64,000 nucleotides of DNA from CAYJAY01 sp964368445 (GCA_964368445.1 CAYJAY010000010.1:1-64000); one strand, 5' to 3'; shown: positions 53,452-63,414, counted from the stretch's first letter. Program-made: numbers and translations. Notes: generated from the letters alone by a model not told the origin.

Positions 53452-54102
53452 ATGGCAGAGAACAAAGATGTTTCTATAACGGTGGTAAGGCGACTTCCAA
53501 GATATTATAAATTTTTATCAAACCTAAAGAAAAACGGCGTTCAAAAGATTTCGTCCAAAGAGATAGCCAACCGAATGGGATTAACCGCGTCACAAATACG
53601 CCAAGACCTTAACTGTTTTGGCGGTTTCGGACAACAAGGATATGGCTATAATGTAGAAGCTCTTTCAAACGAGATAGCGTCGATTTTACATCTTAATCAA
53701 AACATAGATGCTATTCTTTTGGGGGTCGGAAACCTTGGTAAGGCGCTCGCAAACTATATGTCTGCGCAATCCACCGGCGTGTCGCTTATCGGACTTTTCG
53801 ATAAAAATCCCGAACTTGTCGAGTCTAAAGGGCTTGGGTATAACGTAATGGGCCTTAGCGAACTAGAGGAATTTTGCAAAAGGCACAATCCAAAGATAGC
53901 GATACTTTGTATACCGACCGATGCGGCAGAAAAAACCGTTTCAAACCTTTCGTCGCTTGGAATTACAGGCATATGGAACTTTTCTTCGTTAGATATTCAA
54001 GAGTCAAATGAACTAAAAGTTGAAAACATGCATCTCGGAAACAGCCTCATGACGTTAGGGTTTAAAGTCCACAACAACCGTTCGGGAAAAGAGGAGGACT
54101 AG
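53452..54102 (+). CDS. rex: redox-sensing transcriptional repressor Rex
   Basis: 216 residues. The winged helix (VRRLPRYYKFLSNLKKNGVQKISSKEIANRMGLTASQIRQDLNCFGGFG in short form) and a Rossmann NAD(H) domain (LLGVGNLGKALANYM) with GIWNFSS are typical. Rex leaves DNA when NADH is high and controls fermentation genes. AAGGAGG lies 7 nt before the ATG. It heads rex-tdk-GNAT; the gap to tdk is 9 bp. Confidence 0.95.
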   Translation: MAENKDVSITVVRRLPRYYKFLSNLKKNGVQKISSKEIANRMGLTASQIRQDLNCFGGFGQQGYGYNVEALSNEIASILHLNQNIDAILLGVGNLGKALANYMSAQSTGVSLIGLFDKNPELVESKGLGYNVMGLSELEEFCKRHNPKIAILCIPTDAAEKTVSNLSSLGITGIWNFSSLDIQESNELKVENMHLGNSLMTLGFKVHNNRSGKEED

Positions 54103-54111
54103 AAAAGAGAT

Positions 54112-54711
54112 ATGGCTAAACTTTTTTATCGATATGGCGCCATGAACTGTGGAAAAACAACCGCAATGATACAGGTTGCACACAACTACGAAGAACGCGG
54201 AATGAAAGTTTTTGTAATTAAACCGATGATAGACACAAAAGGAAAACAACTTTTGGTGTCGCGCATTGGGGTTACGCGCGCGGCAGATTATCTGACAAAA
54301 CAAAACGACGATATATTCGCTGTCATAAAAAAACAAAACGAAATATCGCCGATATCATGTGTACTTTGTGATGAAGCTCAATTTTTCAGTGAACAGCAAG
54401 CAGAACAACTTTTTTGGGTTACGGTCGAACTTGACATTCCTGTAATCTGTTATGGCCTTCGAACCGATTTCCAGATGAAAGGTTTTCCCGGAAGCACGCG
54501 TCTTTTGGAACTAGCGCACAACATCGAAGAGCTTAAAACTATCTGTGAATGTGGAAGAAAAGCGCTTTTAAACGGCAGAATGGTAGGCGGAAGCTTTGTG
54601 TTTGAGGGAATGCAGGTGGCAATTGACCACGAAAACCAAACGGAATATCGCTCGCTTTGCCCTCAATGTTATACAAGAATTAAACACGAAAGCCTTAGTA
54701 AACAAAAATAA
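54112..54711 (+). CDS. tdk: thymidine kinase
   Basis: A 199-residue type II thymidine kinase. P-loop GAMNCGKT at 9-16, DEAQF in the lid region, catalytic context CYGLRTDFQ, and a zinc site built from CECGRKA and CPQCY. It phosphorylates thymidine for salvage in the cytosol. Complete in length. Confidence 0.95.
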   Translation: MAKLFYRYGAMNCGKTTAMIQVAHNYEERGMKVFVIKPMIDTKGKQLLVSRIGVTRAADYLTKQNDDIFAVIKKQNEISPISCVLCDEAQFFSEQQAEQLFWVTVELDIPVICYGLRTDFQMKGFPGSTRLLELAHNIEELKTICECGRKALLNGRMVGGSFVFEGMQVAIDHENQTEYRSLCPQCYTRIKHESLSKQK

Positions 54712-54761
54712 GTTTAAGTTTAAGTTTACTTAAACAAATAAAGATAACAGGCAGATATGAT

Positions 54762-55223
54762 ATGGAAGTATCGGCAATAACTGTCTCGCAATATCGCGAG
54801 GCGATAGAGGTTGCGGCGCAAAGCTTTGACAGGTTTGATGCCCCCGATTACAGCGACTACGGAAGAACTAGTTTTCTTGCGTATGCTTCTTTTTGGGGTT
54901 TTTCCTTAAGACAACTAAAAGGACATGTCGCTTTTTGCACAAAATCAAGCGACAACAAGATAAGCGGTATGCTTGAGATTAGAGAACATCGTCATATAAC
55001 GATGTTGTTTGTGTCGCCCGACCACGTCAAAAAGGGGATTGGAAAAACCCTTGTGGCGTTTGCCGAACAACATATCAAACTGTCTAACCCAAGTTGCGAC
55101 AAAATCACCCTTAATTCGTCGCCATATGCGTTTGAGTTTTATAAAAAAATGGGGTTTTCCCAAGCAGACGAGTTCAAAGACGAGGGCGGGTTTGTTTATA
55201 TTCCGATGGAAAAAGAGATTTAG
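54762..55223 (+). CDS. GNAT-family N-acetyltransferase
   Basis: 153 residues. The acetyl-CoA motif is MLFVSPDHVKKGIGKTLVAFAEQH (about 86-109), with YAFEFYKKMGF as motif B. Substrate unknown. It follows tdk by 50 bp and ends at a convergent terminator. Confidence 0.85.
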   Translation: MEVSAITVSQYREAIEVAAQSFDRFDAPDYSDYGRTSFLAYASFWGFSLRQLKGHVAFCTKSSDNKISGMLEIREHRHITMLFVSPDHVKKGIGKTLVAFAEQHIKLSNPSCDKITLNSSPYAFEFYKKMGFSQADEFKDEGGFVYIPMEKEI

Positions 55224-55231
55224 ATGAAAGT

Positions 55232-55270
55232 AAAGGGCTGTGACAATTTCGTCACAGCCCTTTCACAAAA
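55232..55270. terminator. convergent stem-loop terminator
   Basis: A 13-bp perfect stem (55232-55244 with 55251-55263) between the GNAT gene (+) and rimI (-). Confidence 0.85.
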
Positions 55271-55711
55271 CTATTTCACTATTTTTTTCATAACCAAAGC
55301 GTCATCGACAGGGTCTTTATAAAAATTCTTTCGTTGTCCGACAACGTTAAAACTCAAGCTTTCATAAAACAAAACGGCGCCCTTATCTTGTTTTCTTACT
55401 TCAAGAGTGATGTTTTCGCTGTTGTTTTGCACAACTTGTTTTTCAACATGTAAAATAAGCCCCCCGCCTATACCACAACGGCGGTGGGCTTTTTCTGTTG
55501 CTATCTCGTTGATGTGCGCCCCGTCTTGTGACAGGTGGAAAAGACAAAAGCCAACCGCTTCGTTTCCTTTTTTCGCAACCAACACGTGCGCGAAATCATA
55601 ATCCAACTGTTCTGCTATCTGCCCTTTGCTCCACGGGTTGTGGGAATTATTTTGCGCAACTTTTGCTATATCGTCGATATCTTGTATCGACGCGCGTTTT
55701 ATCTCTATCAT
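55271..55711 (-). CDS. rimI: ribosomal-protein-alanine N-acetyltransferase RimI-like
   Basis: A 146-residue GNAT. NPWSKGQIAEQL near the start, INEIATEKAHRRCGIGGGLI as the acetyl-CoA loop, and ITLEVRKQDKGAVLFYESLSFNVVGQRKNFY are RimI-like; HNPW is the RimI hallmark. It overlaps polA by 4 bp (ATGA), so it is translated from the polA message. Confidence 0.85.
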   Translation of the reverse strand: MIEIKRASIQDIDDIAKVAQNNSHNPWSKGQIAEQLDYDFAHVLVAKKGNEAVGFCLFHLSQDGAHINEIATEKAHRRCGIGGGLILHVEKQVVQNNSENITLEVRKQDKGAVLFYESLSFNVVGQRKNFYKDPVDDALVMKKIVK

Positions 55712-58242
55712 TTCGCTTCAAACCACGTCTTGCCCAAACTTACTTCAACTTCGACCGGAACCGAAAGACAGCCTGCCGCGTTTTCCATCTCTTGTTTAAG
55801 GATAACCGCTGCCTTTTCGCTGTCGCCGGCCGACGCTTCTACGATTAGTTCGTCGTGGACTTGAAGTATAAGTTTTGCGTCTAATTTTTGCGCTTCAAGT
55901 TGCTTTGCCACTCGTATCATCGCAATCTTTATAATATCTGCCGCCGTTCCTTGGATTGGGGTGTTCATAGCGAGGCGCTTGCCCGAAGCGACGATCATTT
56001 TATTTGAACTTTGAATTTCGGGTATGTTTCTGCGCCGTCCAAAAAGCGTCGTGACATATCCTTCTTTTTTTGCAAAGTTTATCGCGCCGTCGAGATATAC
56101 TTTAACTCCGCTATATGTCTCAAGATATCCATCGATGTATCTTGACGCCTCCGCCACCGAAACGTTGATATCTTTCGAGAGCGAAAAAGCCCCCATGCCG
56201 TATACTATCCCAAAGTTAACCGCTTTCGCTTTGCGCCTTAAATCTGCGTTTATCATGTCACGCGGAAGATTAAAAACCTCGCTTGCGGTTTCGGTGTGGA
56301 TATCGCGGTCGTCTTTAAACGCGCTTTGCATCTTAACGTCGTCACTTATCGAACTTAAAACCCTAAGTTCAATCTGGGAATAGTCGGCGTCCAAAAGAAG
56401 ATATCCCTCTTTTGCTACAAAGAAACTTCGCATACGACTTCCAAGTTCGGTCCTAACCGGAATGTTTTGAAGGTTTGGGTCGCGGCTGCTTATGCGCCCT
56501 GTCCGCGTCTCGGTCTGTTTAAATTCGGTGTGTATTCTTCCGTTTTGGTCCGCCGCTTTGACAAGCCCTTCGACGTATGTCGAGTTAAGTTTTTGATAGC
56601 TTCTATATTTTAAAATATGTTCAACAATAGGGTTTTCGCTCCTTAACGCTTCAAGCGTTTCGGCGTTGGTTGAAAAACCTGTTTTGGTCTTTTTGCCGGG
56701 GTTTATCTTTAGTTTGTTATACAAAATTTCGCCAAGTTGTTTCGGGCTGTTAAGGTTAAACTGTTCCCCCGCAATCTCGAACACGGCGTTTTTCTCGGTT
56801 TCTGCCATCGCCGAAAGTTGTTCGCCAAAAGCGACTATGCCGTTTGTGTCGACCAAAAAGCCCTCGTGTTCCATGTCACAAAGAACCTTTGAAAGCGGCA
56901 GTTCAATCTCATCCAACAGTTTTTTCATATCCTGTTGCACGACAAGGTTTTGAAGTTTTTTGTATAACCCGCTAACCTTTCCGGCTTCCTCCAACCCCTC
57001 GCACAAAAATTCATTGTCCGCGCCGTATTCCGTCGCAAGTTTTTGCAACGAATAGTCGTTTGAAAGCGGGTTTAAAAGATATGCCGCAAGTTTAATGTCA
57101 AACACTATGTTTTCGCACAAAACGCCTGTGTCAAACGCTTTGTTGTATATCTTTTTTGCGTCGTACACGACAAGTTCAATGTCTTTTTTTTGCAAAATTT
57201 GTTTAATCGTTTTGTCGTCCAGCGAAAAAACTTCGCCCTTTTCAACCGCGTAAAACACCCCGTCGTTTTCAACCACCACAGGTTTTTTAAAGTTTTCCAC
57301 ATCTTGTTGTGTCGCTTGTTTTAGCGCGACGTTAACAATGTCTTGCCCTTGTTTTTTCGTATCGGTGTTTTTGGGCGCATCCCCTGAAACATCAAACCGC
57401 GCAAGCATAGAAAACATCTCGAGTTTTGTCAAAAGTTCGGTGGCTTTTGCCTCGTCTTTTTCGGTCGGGATATATCTTTCAAGGCAACTTTCGATTGGCA
57501 CATCACGGTTAATCGTGACAAGTTTCCGGCTTAGATATGCCATGTCTTTGTTGTCGCTTAATTTTTGTTTAACGCCTTTTTTTATCTCGTCCGACTCGAT
57601 GTTTTGATACACTCCGTCAAGGTCGCCGAACTTTTGAATTAAATCAAGAGCCGTCTTTTCTCCGACGCCGGCAACCCCCGGAACGTTGTCCGAACTGTCC
57701 CCCATAAGCGCCTTAACGTCGATTAAAGCGTTTGGTAAAACGCCGTATTTTTCTAAAACCGCCTTTTCGTCGACCGCTTCGGTGCCTTGTTTTGTCGTTA
57801 TCAAAAGCACCGTTGTGTTGTCGTTTATAAGTTGAAGCGAGTCTCGGTCTCCCGTTGCAATAAAGCAGTTGTCGCCGTTTTGCGTCGCAAGTTTAGAAAG
57901 CGTTCCCAAAACGTCGTCTGCTTCGAAACCTTCTTTTTTTATGATGTTATAACCAAGGGAAGTTAAAAGTTCTTGTAAAATTGGCATCTGAACAGCTAGC
58001 TCTTGTGGCATGCCTTTGCGGTTGGCTTTATAGTCACAGAACATCTCGTGGCGAAAGTTTTTGCCGCGAACGTCAAACGCAATCGCAACCGCCTCGGGAT
58101 TTGTCGAGTCGCAAAGTTTTAAAAGTATGTTTAAAAAACCGTATATTCCGTTGGTGAAAACCCCGTCTTTAGTAGACAAAAGTTTTATACCATAGAACGC
58201 ACGGTTTAAAATGCTGTTTCCGTCTATGCAAAGAATTTTCAT
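55708..58242 (-). CDS. polA: DNA polymerase I
   Basis: 844 residues. The N-terminal 5'-nuclease has GFEADDVLG, TGDRDSLQLI and VKALMGDSSDNVPGVAGVGEKTA. The middle domain lacks the acidic DxE exonuclease motif (VVVENDG instead), so proofreading is probably absent, as in Bacillus-type Pol I. The polymerase domain has DYSQIELRV (motif A), RRKAKAVNFGIVYGMG (motif B) and VHDE (motif C). It is used in Okazaki fragment processing and repair. It is followed directly by rimI. Confidence 0.96.
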   Translation of the reverse strand: MKILCIDGNSILNRAFYGIKLLSTKDGVFTNGIYGFLNILLKLCDSTNPEAVAIAFDVRGKNFRHEMFCDYKANRKGMPQELAVQMPILQELLTSLGYNIIKKEGFEADDVLGTLSKLATQNGDNCFIATGDRDSLQLINDNTTVLLITTKQGTEAVDEKAVLEKYGVLPNALIDVKALMGDSSDNVPGVAGVGEKTALDLIQKFGDLDGVYQNIESDEIKKGVKQKLSDNKDMAYLSRKLVTINRDVPIESCLERYIPTEKDEAKATELLTKLEMFSMLARFDVSGDAPKNTDTKKQGQDIVNVALKQATQQDVENFKKPVVVENDGVFYAVEKGEVFSLDDKTIKQILQKKDIELVVYDAKKIYNKAFDTGVLCENIVFDIKLAAYLLNPLSNDYSLQKLATEYGADNEFLCEGLEEAGKVSGLYKKLQNLVVQQDMKKLLDEIELPLSKVLCDMEHEGFLVDTNGIVAFGEQLSAMAETEKNAVFEIAGEQFNLNSPKQLGEILYNKLKINPGKKTKTGFSTNAETLEALRSENPIVEHILKYRSYQKLNSTYVEGLVKAADQNGRIHTEFKQTETRTGRISSRDPNLQNIPVRTELGSRMRSFFVAKEGYLLLDADYSQIELRVLSSISDDVKMQSAFKDDRDIHTETASEVFNLPRDMINADLRRKAKAVNFGIVYGMGAFSLSKDINVSVAEASRYIDGYLETYSGVKVYLDGAINFAKKEGYVTTLFGRRRNIPEIQSSNKMIVASGKRLAMNTPIQGTAADIIKIAMIRVAKQLEAQKLDAKLILQVHDELIVEASAGDSEKAAVILKQEMENAAGCLSVPVEVEVSLGKTWFEAK

Positions 58243-58257
58243 AATACAATCCTTTTA

Positions 58258-58350
58258 TAATTCGTAATTCGTAATTCGTAATGCGTAATTTGTAAAACGG
58301 CAAAGCCGTTTTTTTAATGAGGAATGAGAAATGAGGAATGAGGAATGAAT
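58258..58350. repeat. 7-bp arrays with hairpin upstream of polA
   Basis: AATTCGT units (58258-58292), an ACGGC/GCCGT hairpin with a T-run, then ATTCCTC-type units on the other strand (58317-58350) attached to a GTCGCGCGAAGTGCGAC hairpin (about 58354-58371). Confidence 0.85.
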
Positions 58351-58412
58351 GTGTCGCACTTCGCGCGACAATTGAATACAAACTTTTATAAAAGTTTCGT
58401 TTGTTTATGATT

Positions 58413-58457
58413 GGTTTGTAGCGACAAATGCGGAGCGACGAGGGCGTCGCTCCCTAC
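58413..58457. repeat. 45-bp module A, copy 2
   Basis: 43 of 45 positions match 27144-27188; both copies contain the same GAGCGACG/CGTCGCTC hairpin. Confidence 0.9.
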
Positions 58458-58459
58458 GT

Positions 58460-58502
58460 GCACCATTTGGGTTTGGGTCGGGCGACGAAGGCGGACGACC
58501 AC
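58460..58502. repeat. module B, copy 2
   Basis: Near-identical to 27434-27477; here it follows module A directly, whereas at 27 kb the MITE-like element and other sequence lie between them. Confidence 0.85.
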
Positions 58503-58563
58503 AGGTCGCCCCTACGAGCACACATTTAAAACTATTGGTAAAATCTACAATCCCTTGTCATTT

Positions 58564-58748
<185 letters not shown>

Positions 58749-58757
58749 TAAAAAAAA

Positions 58758-59504
58758 CTAGCTTTCATCATACTTTTCACAGATCTCTTTCGCGTCGCCA
58801 TATTCGACAACCTCGCCTTTTTTAAGCCACAAAACCTTGTTACACAGGCGTTTAATCTGTTCTATTGAATGCGAAACTATTATGACGGTTGTGCCCTCGT
58901 CCATAAGGCTTTGAATGCGTTGTTCGCATTTTTTTTGGAACTTAAAGTCACCCACCGCCAAAACCTCGTCCACAATCAAAAGCTGGGGTTTAACTATCGT
59001 TGCAATTGAAAACCCAAGACGCGCTTGCATACCGGACGAAAAGTTTTTTATCGGAACATCTAAAAACTCGGAAAGTTCCGAAAACTCGACTATCTCGTCA
59101 AAAACATAGTCCATAAACTTTCTGCTGTATCCTAAAACCGAACCGTTGAGATAGATGTTTTCGCGCGCGGTAAGGTCGATGTCGAATCCGGCGCCCAGTT
59201 CAATAAGCGGAGACAACGTACCATATACCCTAACTTGTCCTTTAGTAGGCTTCATTATACCTGAAATTATCTTAAGCGTTGTGCTTTTTCCGCAACCGTT
59301 AAGCCCGATAATTCCAACAACTTCCCCTTGTTTAACCTCGAACGAAACATCTTTCAACGCAAGAAACGACTTGAAATGCAAGTTGCGTTTCATTATACGA
59401 ATGAAATATTCTTTAAGGCTGTCTACCTTTTCGCTCGCCATGTTAAATTCCATAGTGACGTTTTTAAAGTCTACCATTAAATTTTTTTGGTTGTCTTGTG
59501 TCAT
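58758..59504 (-). CDS. polysaccharide/teichoic-acid ABC exporter, ATP-binding protein (TagH/Wzt-like)
   Basis: 248 residues. Walker A GLNGCGKST, the GLGAGFD-type loop (SPLIELGAGFDIDLTARENIYLNG) that marks polysaccharide exporters, a SSGMQARLGFSIA signature and LLIVDEVLAVGD Walker B. It lacks the C-terminal carbohydrate-binding domain of long Wzt proteins. AGGAGG precedes the ATG. It pairs with the upstream permease, 13 bp away. Confidence 0.9.
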   Translation of the reverse strand: MTQDNQKNLMVDFKNVTMEFNMASEKVDSLKEYFIRIMKRNLHFKSFLALKDVSFEVKQGEVVGIIGLNGCGKSTTLKIISGIMKPTKGQVRVYGTLSPLIELGAGFDIDLTARENIYLNGSVLGYSRKFMDYVFDEIVEFSELSEFLDVPIKNFSSGMQARLGFSIATIVKPQLLIVDEVLAVGDFKFQKKCEQRIQSLMDEGTTVIIVSHSIEQIKRLCNKVLWLKKGEVVEYGDAKEICEKYDES

Positions 59505-59517
59505 TAAACGTCACCTC

Positions 59518-60297
59518 CTATATATGAAGAATAAACTTGTCTTGAAGTTTTTTGAAAAGCAACAACCCTATAACGGGGAACACCAAAGCATAGCCGAAAC
59601 ATATAACGTTCATCTCGATTGTTGGAAACTGACCATAGATTACGACCGCCCTAAAATATTCGACATACCACGTGAGCGGATTGATGTTCACAACAAGCCC
59701 CAAAAGCCCCGCCGAAACGGTGGATTTAGGGTAGATAATAGGTGTTAGGTACATCCAAGCCATTATTATAACGGAATAAAGATGTTTTAAATCTCTGAAA
59801 AAAACGCAAAGACAGGATATTATAAGCCCAAAACCAAGCGTGAACCCAAGAAGCGTTATAAGCGGAATCGGAAACAAAAGCATAGTTACAGACGGTTGTA
59901 TTCTAAATATAAACAACATCACCACAATGGCGACAAGCGAAAAGCCGAGGTTTACAAAAGAATAGAGTATCTTTTCTATCGGAAATATATATTTCGGTAT
60001 ATAAACCTTTTTTATGAGTGACGCCGAATCGATTATCGAAAAGATAGCGCTGTTTGTCGCTTCGCTGAAAAAAAGCCAAAGCATCTGTCCCGTTATGAGA
60101 TAAAGCGGAAAGTTTTCAATCTCGAACCTGAATATTCTAGAAAAAACAGCGTTTAATATAAGCATCATAAAGATAGGGTTTAAAAGACTCCACGCGACCC
60201 CGAGAAAAGACCTTCTATACTTTACTTTTAAATCCCTCACTATAAGGTTACTTAAAAGAAAGCGATATTTCATAAATGTTTCAACATAATCTCTCAT
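59518..60297 (-). CDS. polysaccharide/teichoic-acid ABC exporter permease (TagG/Wzm-like)
   Basis: 259 residues, six helices. VRDLKVKYRRSFLGVAWSLLNPIFMMLIL and the C-terminal IYPKSTV, VNINPLTWYVEYFRAV are family landmarks. The ATG at 60297 is 9 nt after AAGGA; a GTG two codons upstream is too close. It exports a lipid-linked polymer across the membrane together with the following ATPase. Confidence 0.9.
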   Translation of the reverse strand: MRDYVETFMKYRFLLSNLIVRDLKVKYRRSFLGVAWSLLNPIFMMLILNAVFSRIFRFEIENFPLYLITGQMLWLFFSEATNSAIFSIIDSASLIKKVYIPKYIFPIEKILYSFVNLGFSLVAIVVMLFIFRIQPSVTMLLFPIPLITLLGFTLGFGLIISCLCVFFRDLKHLYSVIIMAWMYLTPIIYPKSTVSAGLLGLVVNINPLTWYVEYFRAVVIYGQFPTIEMNVICFGYALVFPVIGLLLFKKLQDKFILHI

Positions 60298-60344
60298 TGT
60301 CACAATTCCTTTTTTGTTGTTACGCCACTATTACAAGGTGCTCT

Positions 60345-61811
60345 TTAAAAGTTAAAATATACAAACGAACTTCCGCCAAAGTTTCCAAACATCATAATCG
60401 CGATAAGAAGCAGATAACAAACCGCTATTCTTATTGGTGAACTCCATTTTTTCAACACGACCTCGGACAAAAAGTTTTCGTTTTTCTCGCAAAAAACGTC
60501 TACAATAAATATTATTACAACGCCGACAAGCGCCGCTATTAGTTTATTTTGTTCAAGACCCAAACTTCCAAATATGTAGCTTGGAATATAGTTTATCGTT
60601 AAAAAGCTTCTCAAAACTAAAATTCCATGATATAACGTTGGAACGTTAAAGAATATCCACGCAAAATCGACCATTATAAACACTATTATAGGACGACATA
60701 TCTTTTCCCAAAAACCGTTTTGTTTTATTCCGATCTTTGATTTAATCGCGGCTCTTGGTTTATCGGTCATGTATGAAAGCACAAGGAAACCGCCGTGGAG
60801 CATTCCCCAAGCTATGAAATTAAGCCCCGCTCCGTGCCAAAGACCACTTACGGTAAACACTATCATCGTGTTTAGATAGGTCATGAAAACCCCTTTTTTG
60901 CTGCCTCCTAACGGAAAATAGAGATAGTCTCTAAACCAACTCGAAAGAGATATATGCCATCTTCTCCAAAAGTCTTTTATCGATCGCGCAAAATACGGAC
61001 GTTTAAAGTTTTCGGGAAGTTCTATGTTAAACAAAAGCCCTGCGCCGCGCGCCATTAGCGTATAAGAATAAAAATCACAATAAAGTTGTATACCAAAAAG
61101 GAACGAAGCGATAAAGATCCTTAACCCGTCGCCGCCTTCGATTGAAGAAGGCGTGTAATGCGTCGACACAACCACAGCAAGGTTGTCCGCCACGACAAGT
61201 TTCATAAACGCGCCATACACAAACTGTGCAACGCCACTTCTTGCCGCCTCGACGTCAAAACCGCTATACGGCTTGTTTATCTGGGGCAACAACTTGTCTC
61301 CCCTCGGAATTGGGCCCGAAAGAAGGGTTGGGAAAAACGAGACAAACACTCCGAACGATATGAAATTACGTTCCGCTTGATATTTTCCTCTGTATATATC
61401 TATTAGATATCCTGTCGCTGTAAAGGTGTAGAAACTTAACCCTATCGGCGCGAGTATACTTATTTGTTGCGCAGATGCCACAAGGCTTTCAAAACCGCCT
61501 ATCGAAGAAAGGAGGAAAAAAGCATATTTATATGTAACTAGCGTTCCGAAAAGCAAAACCAAAAAAATCGCGAGCGTCGCTTTTTTTACAGCTATGCTTT
61601 GTTTTTGCGCCACTTCTTGCAAAACCAAGCCGCCTATATACGACACTGCAATAATCCCGGCAAGAACCACGACAGAATGCGCCCCCAAAAACGCATAGAA
61701 AAATATGTTGAACAAAAAAAGCAACATGTTTTTATATCTATTCGGCGCATGATGCCAAACCAAGACCGTTATGCATAGGAACAAAAGAAAATTAAATGAA
61801 GTGAAAAGCAT
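60345..61811 (-). CDS. MBOAT-family O-acyltransferase (AlgI/DltB-like)
   Basis: 488 residues with about eleven helices. The motif WHISLSSWFRDYLYFPLGGSKKG and the catalytic histidine in SGLWHGAGLNFIAWGMLHG are intact. It probably acetylates a surface polymer. Partner proteins of AlgJ/DltD type are not in the window. Start at 61811 matches the family's N-terminus (LFTSFNFLLFL); the upstream in-frame part overlaps proS. Gap to the exporter permease: 47 bp. Confidence 0.9.
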   Translation of the reverse strand: MLFTSFNFLLFLCITVLVWHHAPNRYKNMLLFLFNIFFYAFLGAHSVVVLAGIIAVSYIGGLVLQEVAQKQSIAVKKATLAIFLVLLFGTLVTYKYAFFLLSSIGGFESLVASAQQISILAPIGLSFYTFTATGYLIDIYRGKYQAERNFISFGVFVSFFPTLLSGPIPRGDKLLPQINKPYSGFDVEAARSGVAQFVYGAFMKLVVADNLAVVVSTHYTPSSIEGGDGLRIFIASFLFGIQLYCDFYSYTLMARGAGLLFNIELPENFKRPYFARSIKDFWRRWHISLSSWFRDYLYFPLGGSKKGVFMTYLNTMIVFTVSGLWHGAGLNFIAWGMLHGGFLVLSYMTDKPRAAIKSKIGIKQNGFWEKICRPIIVFIMVDFAWIFFNVPTLYHGILVLRSFLTINYIPSYIFGSLGLEQNKLIAALVGVVIIFIVDVFCEKNENFLSEVVLKKWSSPIRIAVCYLLLIAIMMFGNFGGSSFVYFNF

Positions 61812-61834
61812 TGTTTTGGTGGTTCCTTTCTTAA

Positions 61835-63271
61835 TTAATAAGCCTTGCCCCAATAAACAAGCGTGTTCGAGGGTTTGCCGCACACCACGCAACTGTCGCC
61901 CACCGCTTCGCCCTCGAACGGCATACAACGGCTTGATATCTCAAGCTTATCTTTAAGCGTTTTCTCACACTGTTTGTCGCCACACCACATAGCCTTGTAA
62001 AACCCTGTGCTTTCGTTTGTCGCTTTTTCAAGCGCTTCAAAATCGGCGCAAGCCACCGTTCTGTTTTTACGATTAGAAAGAGCCTTTTGGAACATTCCGT
62101 CCGCTATATCGTCAAGTGTTTTTTGAACCTGTTGTTCGATGTCATCAAGCGACACGGTAATCTTTTCGCCGTTGTCGCGACGAACAAGTACACATTGGTT
62201 GTTTTCGATGTCGCGAGGGCCAAGCTCAAGACGAATAGGAACCCCTTTCATCTCGTATTCGGCAAACTTCCAACCGGGCGAAAAATCGCTTACGTCAAGC
62301 TTTGCCCTAACGTTTTGTTTAAGCTTTTGGAAAACTTCTGTTGCCTTGTCTATAACCCCTTCTTTGTGTTGTGCTATTGGAACAACAACCACCTGTGTCG
62401 GGGCTATCGCCGGCGGAAGAATTAAACCGTTGTCGTCGCCGTGGGTCATTATAATCGCGCCTATAATCCTTGTGGACATTCCCCAAGAAGTTTGGAACGG
62501 ATATTGAAGTTTGTTATCTTTTCCGGTGAACGTAATCTCGAACGCCCTCGAAAAACCGTCGCCAAAGAAATGCGACGTTCCGCTTTGAAGAGCCTTTCCG
62601 TCGTGCATCATCGCTTCGATTGTATATGTGTCTTCCGCGCCCGCAAACTTTTCCTGTTCTGTCTTTCTTCCGGCAATAACCGGAATCATCAGATGTTTTT
62701 CACAAAACGTCTTGTAAACTTCAAGCATACGAAGCGTTTCTTCAACCGCTTGTTCCTTGGTTTCGTGCATAGTGTGGCCTTCTTGCCACAAAAACTCGCG
62801 CGAGCGCAAAAACGGACGCGTTGTTTTTTCCCAACGAACAACAGAACACCATTGATTGTAAAGCTTCGGAAGGTCGCGGTGGCTTTGGATAACGTGGGCA
62901 TAATGTTCGCAGAAAAGCGTCTCGGAAGTCGGGCGAACACAAAGACGTTCGGCAAGCGGTTCGCTTCCGCCATGCGTAACCCAAGCAACCTCGGGCGCAA
63001 ACCCTTCGACGTGGTCTTTTTCTTTTTGCAAAAGACTTTCGGGGATAAACATCGGCATCATGACGTTTTCATGTCCCGTGTCTTTAAACATTCCATCTAA
63101 AATACGTTGTATATTCTCCCATATAGCATATCCGTATGGACGAAGAATAACGCACCCTTTAACCGACGAATAGTCGATAAGTTCGGCGTTTGTCACAACG
63201 TCGGTATACCATTTTGCAAAATCCTCATTTATCGAGGTTATTTTCTCAACTGCTTTTTTTTGTTTAGACAT
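61835..63271 (-). CDS. proS: prolyl-tRNA synthetase, short (eukaryote/archaea-like) type
   Basis: A 478-residue class II synthetase. VMMPMFIPESLLQKEKDHVEGF, RPTSETLFCEHYAHVIQSHRDLP, VVRWEKTTRPFLRSREFLWQEGHT and the anticodon domain PTQVVVVPIAQHKEG are present. It has no INS editing domain; the C-terminus carries a cysteine zinc site (CGDKQCEK to CVVCGKP) and ends in a Tyr, as in the archaeal-type enzyme. No T-box is seen upstream. It lies among polysaccharide genes, 23 bp ahead of the MBOAT gene. Confidence 0.95.
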   Translation of the reverse strand: MSKQKKAVEKITSINEDFAKWYTDVVTNAELIDYSSVKGCVILRPYGYAIWENIQRILDGMFKDTGHENVMMPMFIPESLLQKEKDHVEGFAPEVAWVTHGGSEPLAERLCVRPTSETLFCEHYAHVIQSHRDLPKLYNQWCSVVRWEKTTRPFLRSREFLWQEGHTMHETKEQAVEETLRMLEVYKTFCEKHLMIPVIAGRKTEQEKFAGAEDTYTIEAMMHDGKALQSGTSHFFGDGFSRAFEITFTGKDNKLQYPFQTSWGMSTRIIGAIIMTHGDDNGLILPPAIAPTQVVVVPIAQHKEGVIDKATEVFQKLKQNVRAKLDVSDFSPGWKFAEYEMKGVPIRLELGPRDIENNQCVLVRRDNGEKITVSLDDIEQQVQKTLDDIADGMFQKALSNRKNRTVACADFEALEKATNESTGFYKAMWCGDKQCEKTLKDKLEISSRCMPFEGEAVGDSCVVCGKPSNTLVYWGKAY

Positions 63272-63387
63272 CTTTTCCCTCTTAAAAGTTTTTAAAGTTT
63301 TATTTTAACGTATTCTTAATAGTACCACAAAACTGCGTTTAAAACAACCATTTTGACATGTTGGATGTGGGCAAAAAACGGTGTTTT

Positions 63388-63414
63388 CGGCAAGAGCAGA
63401 GCCCTTGCCCTACA
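63388..63414. repeat. 27-bp intergenic hairpin repeat, copy 2
   Basis: Identical to 26545-26571. It lies in the gap between rfbC and proS. Confidence 0.85.

Noticed and set aside
63272..63380. T-box leader of proS
   Set aside because: No specifier loop or T-box core is visible; the gap is short and repeat-bearing.
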